DNA from: Corynebacterium rhinophilum
GTDB lineage: Bacteria > Actinomycetota > Actinomycetes > Mycobacteriales > Mycobacteriaceae
Reading direction: 5' to 3'
DNA: 25,051 nt
Assembly: GCF_030227225.1 (NCBI RefSeq)
Contig: NZ_JASPHQ010000023.1
Span: 1 to 25,051, forward strand
A program made the translations under genes and the position numbers. The notes under the pieces were generated by a model that saw only the letters and a program-made list of their open reading frames with translations, had not been told where the DNA came from and did not search any database. This document shows, in pieces, positions 23,745-25,051 of the stretch. Numbering within the stretch: the first letter of the stretch is position 1; every line of letters starts with the position of its first letter.

Positions 23745-24121
23745 GGCTATGACAAAGGCTCCAGCAGTGGGTGTAATTCGACGCTGTGGGAGCTAATGCG
23801 CTATTCAGGCCATACCGTAAACTTGTCCGGCTAGGAGGAAAGGAATTGTGATGGTCTAAAGGTCAGTCGTGGCATGTTTGATGTGATGCATAGTCTTGGC
23901 CAAGCTAGGTATATGGTATCCACCAAACTTGAATTAGGCTCCGCTTTTCTCACCCGTGCCGCCACTTCAAAGAGAATTAGGATGCAGTAAAATTTTCGTC
24001 AGTAAGTCGGTAACCCACTACCGTACAAGACTCCCGCCACATCGATTGTGATGCACACTTAGGGGGTAACTGATGTAAATCCCATTTCGGTACTGAATCA
24101 AAAACGATTTGGCGAGCAGTT
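23745..24121. other. AT-rich region without recognisable gene
   Basis: Stop codons are frequent in every frame. A strong SD-like run GGAGGAAAGGA (23836-23846) precedes GTG ATG GTC TAA, so any gene once there is now truncated at once. Nothing else could be supported. Confidence 0.5.
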
Positions 24122-24259
24122 ATGTGGAATAAGATTCTAGCTACAATTGTGGCCCTCTAAATGGTAATTTCCGTGTTTGTTAAATGGTGACACGGAATTA
24201 TTATTGTATTTGCAGTGCTGACTATTATCTTTCTATTCATTTTCAGTAAAGAGAATTAA
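24122..24259 (+). pseudogene. Decayed small membrane protein ORF with two in-frame stops
   Basis: A single 46-codon frame from ATG 24122 to TAA 24257-24259 reads MWNKILATIVAL, stop, MVISVFVKW, stop, HGIIIVFAVLTIIFLF then IFSKEN. Without the stops at 24158-24160 (TAA) and 24188-24190 (TGA) it would be a short protein with two hydrophobic helices, basic at the ends. Because both halves keep strong hydrophobicity in one frame, nonsense decay of a small membrane protein is a better reading than random sequence, but the region is AT-rich and this remains tentative. Confidence 0.35.
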
Positions 24260-24542
24260 CTGAAGCGACTTAGACTTGGTTTCGCTTTAATGGGCGCTGT
24301 TGGCGGCTCGGAGATATAGTACTTGGCCTCTACGGCGCTGAGGCGAGGCGTAGGCCAAAAGGCTCAGCTGTGACTGGCTTGCTAAGCATGTCGCGACTGA
24401 TGACAAAGCGGATTTACTACGTTTTAAAGCTCCATCGTTTCTCTTTCTACAAATGTGCCCAACCCCTAGCGTGTCCACTTTCCGGAGGGCGAGCCCTACG
24501 TTTCGCGCAAGGTTTGTTGGGGAAACGGAAACGGTATAGAAA
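24260..24542. other. Non-coding stretch with an IS3-end-like sequence
   Basis: No convincing gene. At 24472-24500 the sequence GTGTCCACTTTCC...GGGCGAGCCCTAC resembles the right inverted repeat of the IS at 1384-1409 (GTGTCCAC...GCGGGCAACC), preceded by ACCCCTAGC much as ACCCCTAAGC precedes it there. It may be the scar of a related element. No left end or transposase fragment was identified. Confidence 0.3.
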
Positions 24543-24579
24543 AAGTCCGACTCCCCGCGTAGGCACAGGGGTCGGACTT
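24543..24579 (-). terminator. Rho-independent terminator of the small-protein gene
   Basis: On the minus strand an AAGTCCGA-CCCC arm and its GGGG-TCGGACTT complement form an interrupted 12-bp stem (2-nt bulge), followed directly by TTTTTCT. It lies 14 nt beyond the stop of the gene at 24594. Confidence 0.88.
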
Positions 24580-24593
24580 CGTAGGATTACAAT

Positions 24594-24785
24594 TTATCCG
24601 ATTGCGTCAATGATGTGGTAAAAGTGCTTGCCTGCTTCAGAGGACCCTTCCAGTTTCTGGGAAGAGCCCTCAGAAGAAGTTGCGGCAGCGTCAAACAGGG
24701 CGGATCCATTTTCGAGTACTTCGAGGCCGAGATCGCGAGCAGTACTCAGAGAAGCTAGGATGCCGTTTACCAGGATATCTTCCAT
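24594..24785 (-). CDS. Small acidic protein without signal peptide; candidate corynebacterial porin-like (PorH/PorA-type)
   Basis: A 63-residue protein beginning MEDILVNGILASLSTARDLG, with a Ser-rich middle (TSSEGSSQKLEGSSEAG) and an amphipathic end (HFYHIIDAIG). There is no signal peptide and no long membrane helix. It is clearly a real gene: SD AAAGGA 8 nt upstream of the ATG, a well-formed promoter (24852-24879), about 60 nt of leader and a strong terminator. Small, acidic, signal-less, heavily expressed proteins with serines that can be O-mycoloylated are the hallmark of corynebacterial PorA/PorH channels; this gene shares that character, but no diagnostic motif is visible, so the porin call is an inference. 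It could equally be an unrelated abundant small protein. Confidence 0.7.
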   Translation of the reverse strand: MEDILVNGILASLSTARDLGLEVLENGSALFDAAATSSEGSSQKLEGSSEAGKHFYHIIDAIG

Positions 24786-24851
24786 GGACTAGTCCTTTCG
24801 AGGTAGTTACATTAGGTGTTTATCCAGCAGATTTAAACTGAAACACCCATA

Positions 24852-24879
24852 ATTGTAAGGGGCTCCGGACTACTCGCAA
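24852..24879 (-). promoter_or_regulatory. Sigma-A-type promoter of the small-protein gene
   Basis: Minus strand: -35 TTGCGA (24879-24874), a 16-nt spacer, -10 TACAAT (24857-24852). The predicted start near 24845 leaves about 60 nt of leader with an SD near its end. This is the best-matching promoter in the window. Confidence 0.65.
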
Positions 24880-25016
24880 CTCGAGAATAATAATAGAAGA
24901 AAGGATACCCCAATAGGGGGTGTTCCTATGTAGTTTGTCAATCTCGCGGGTGGGGTGGACGGGGGCAGATCTCCAACTCGGGATTTTTAGGTGTGTTGTT
25001 TTTGCGCGCGACTGGT
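24880..25016. other. Intergenic region, no gene recognised
   Basis: A mixed purine-rich and GT-rich stretch between the promoter of the small-protein gene and the terminator at the window edge. No frame with an SD or protein-like composition was found. Confidence 0.45.
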
Positions 25017-25044
25017 AGCCGACTGGGATTTTTCCCAGTCGGCT
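25017..25044 (+). terminator. Strong hairpin terminator at the right window edge
   Basis: AGCCGACTGGG (25017-25027) and CCCAGTCGGCT (25034-25044) form a perfect 11-bp stem with an ATTTTT loop, followed by TGTTTCG. The gene it serves is not visible: no rightward gene ends just before it, so it may insulate or attenuate transcription near the next gene outside the window. Confidence 0.75.
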
Positions 25045-25051
25045 TGTTTCG

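Noticed and set aside
24370..24621. 83-codon open frame in the right-hand tail
   Set aside because: No SD, no recognisable composition, and it runs through the IS-end-like sequence and the terminator of the minus-strand gene.
1..25051. tRNA and rRNA genes
   Set aside because: No cloverleaf with T-arm consensus or rRNA-like conserved block was noticed on either strand by eye.

Overview
The window comes from the chromosome of a mycolic-acid-containing actinobacterium, most likely a Corynebacterium. The evidence is the high GC content, a GTP-dependent PEP carboxykinase, an MmpL transporter, an AftD-type arabinosyltransferase, a TmaT-type acyltransferase, and a gene order matching the mycobacterial Rv0206c-Rv0236A block (mmpL3, NYN protein, trmB, pckA, methyltransferase, GT4, membrane proteins, acyltransferase, aftD, DUF2613). 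The taxonomic call and family names come from recognising sequences, not from a database search.

Layout. 1-1409: the 3' end of one IS3-family element followed head-to-tail by a second, nearly full-length copy whose transposase is broken by several frameshifts and a nonsense codon. 1438-6343 (minus): a tightly coupled operon trmB > NYN protein > MmpL > UPF0104/LPG-synthase-TM protein > DUF3054. 6705-8531 (plus): pck, followed by a terminator. 8600-10400: an AT-richer accessory interval between conserved genes. It holds a compact structured unit with a possible heptad-repeat micropeptide and its own terminator, a small two-helix membrane protein, and an Abi-like protein with a HEPN-type RNxxxH motif. 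10411-20601: cell-envelope genes on alternating strands (CPBP protease, MtrP-like methyltransferase, GT4, two membrane proteins, TmaT-like acyltransferase, AftD, DUF2613, universal stress protein). 20660-23522 (plus): a lipoprotein GH3 hydrolase and a VanW-family membrane-anchored protein. 23523-25051: a mostly decayed AT-rich tail with a possible 35-residue membrane peptide, a dead small membrane ORF, and a well-equipped small-protein gene (promoter, SD, terminator) that is a candidate small porin-like protein.

How the genes work together. Most conserved genes plausibly serve mycomembrane and arabinogalactan assembly. MtrP- and TmaT-like proteins support maturation of trehalose mycolates, the MmpL exports them, and AftD and the GT4 act on arabinan or lipoglycans. 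GH3 and VanW proteins lie in the peptidoglycan/envelope space. Many of these genes have a -10-like hexamer 6-8 nt before the start codon and no Shine-Dalgarno, suggesting leaderless transcripts. Two convergent pairs (GT4/membrane protein and TmaT/AftD) overlap by 107 and 113 bp at their 3' ends. The parts least explained by known families are the 8602-8815 unit and the small-protein genes of the right-hand tail.
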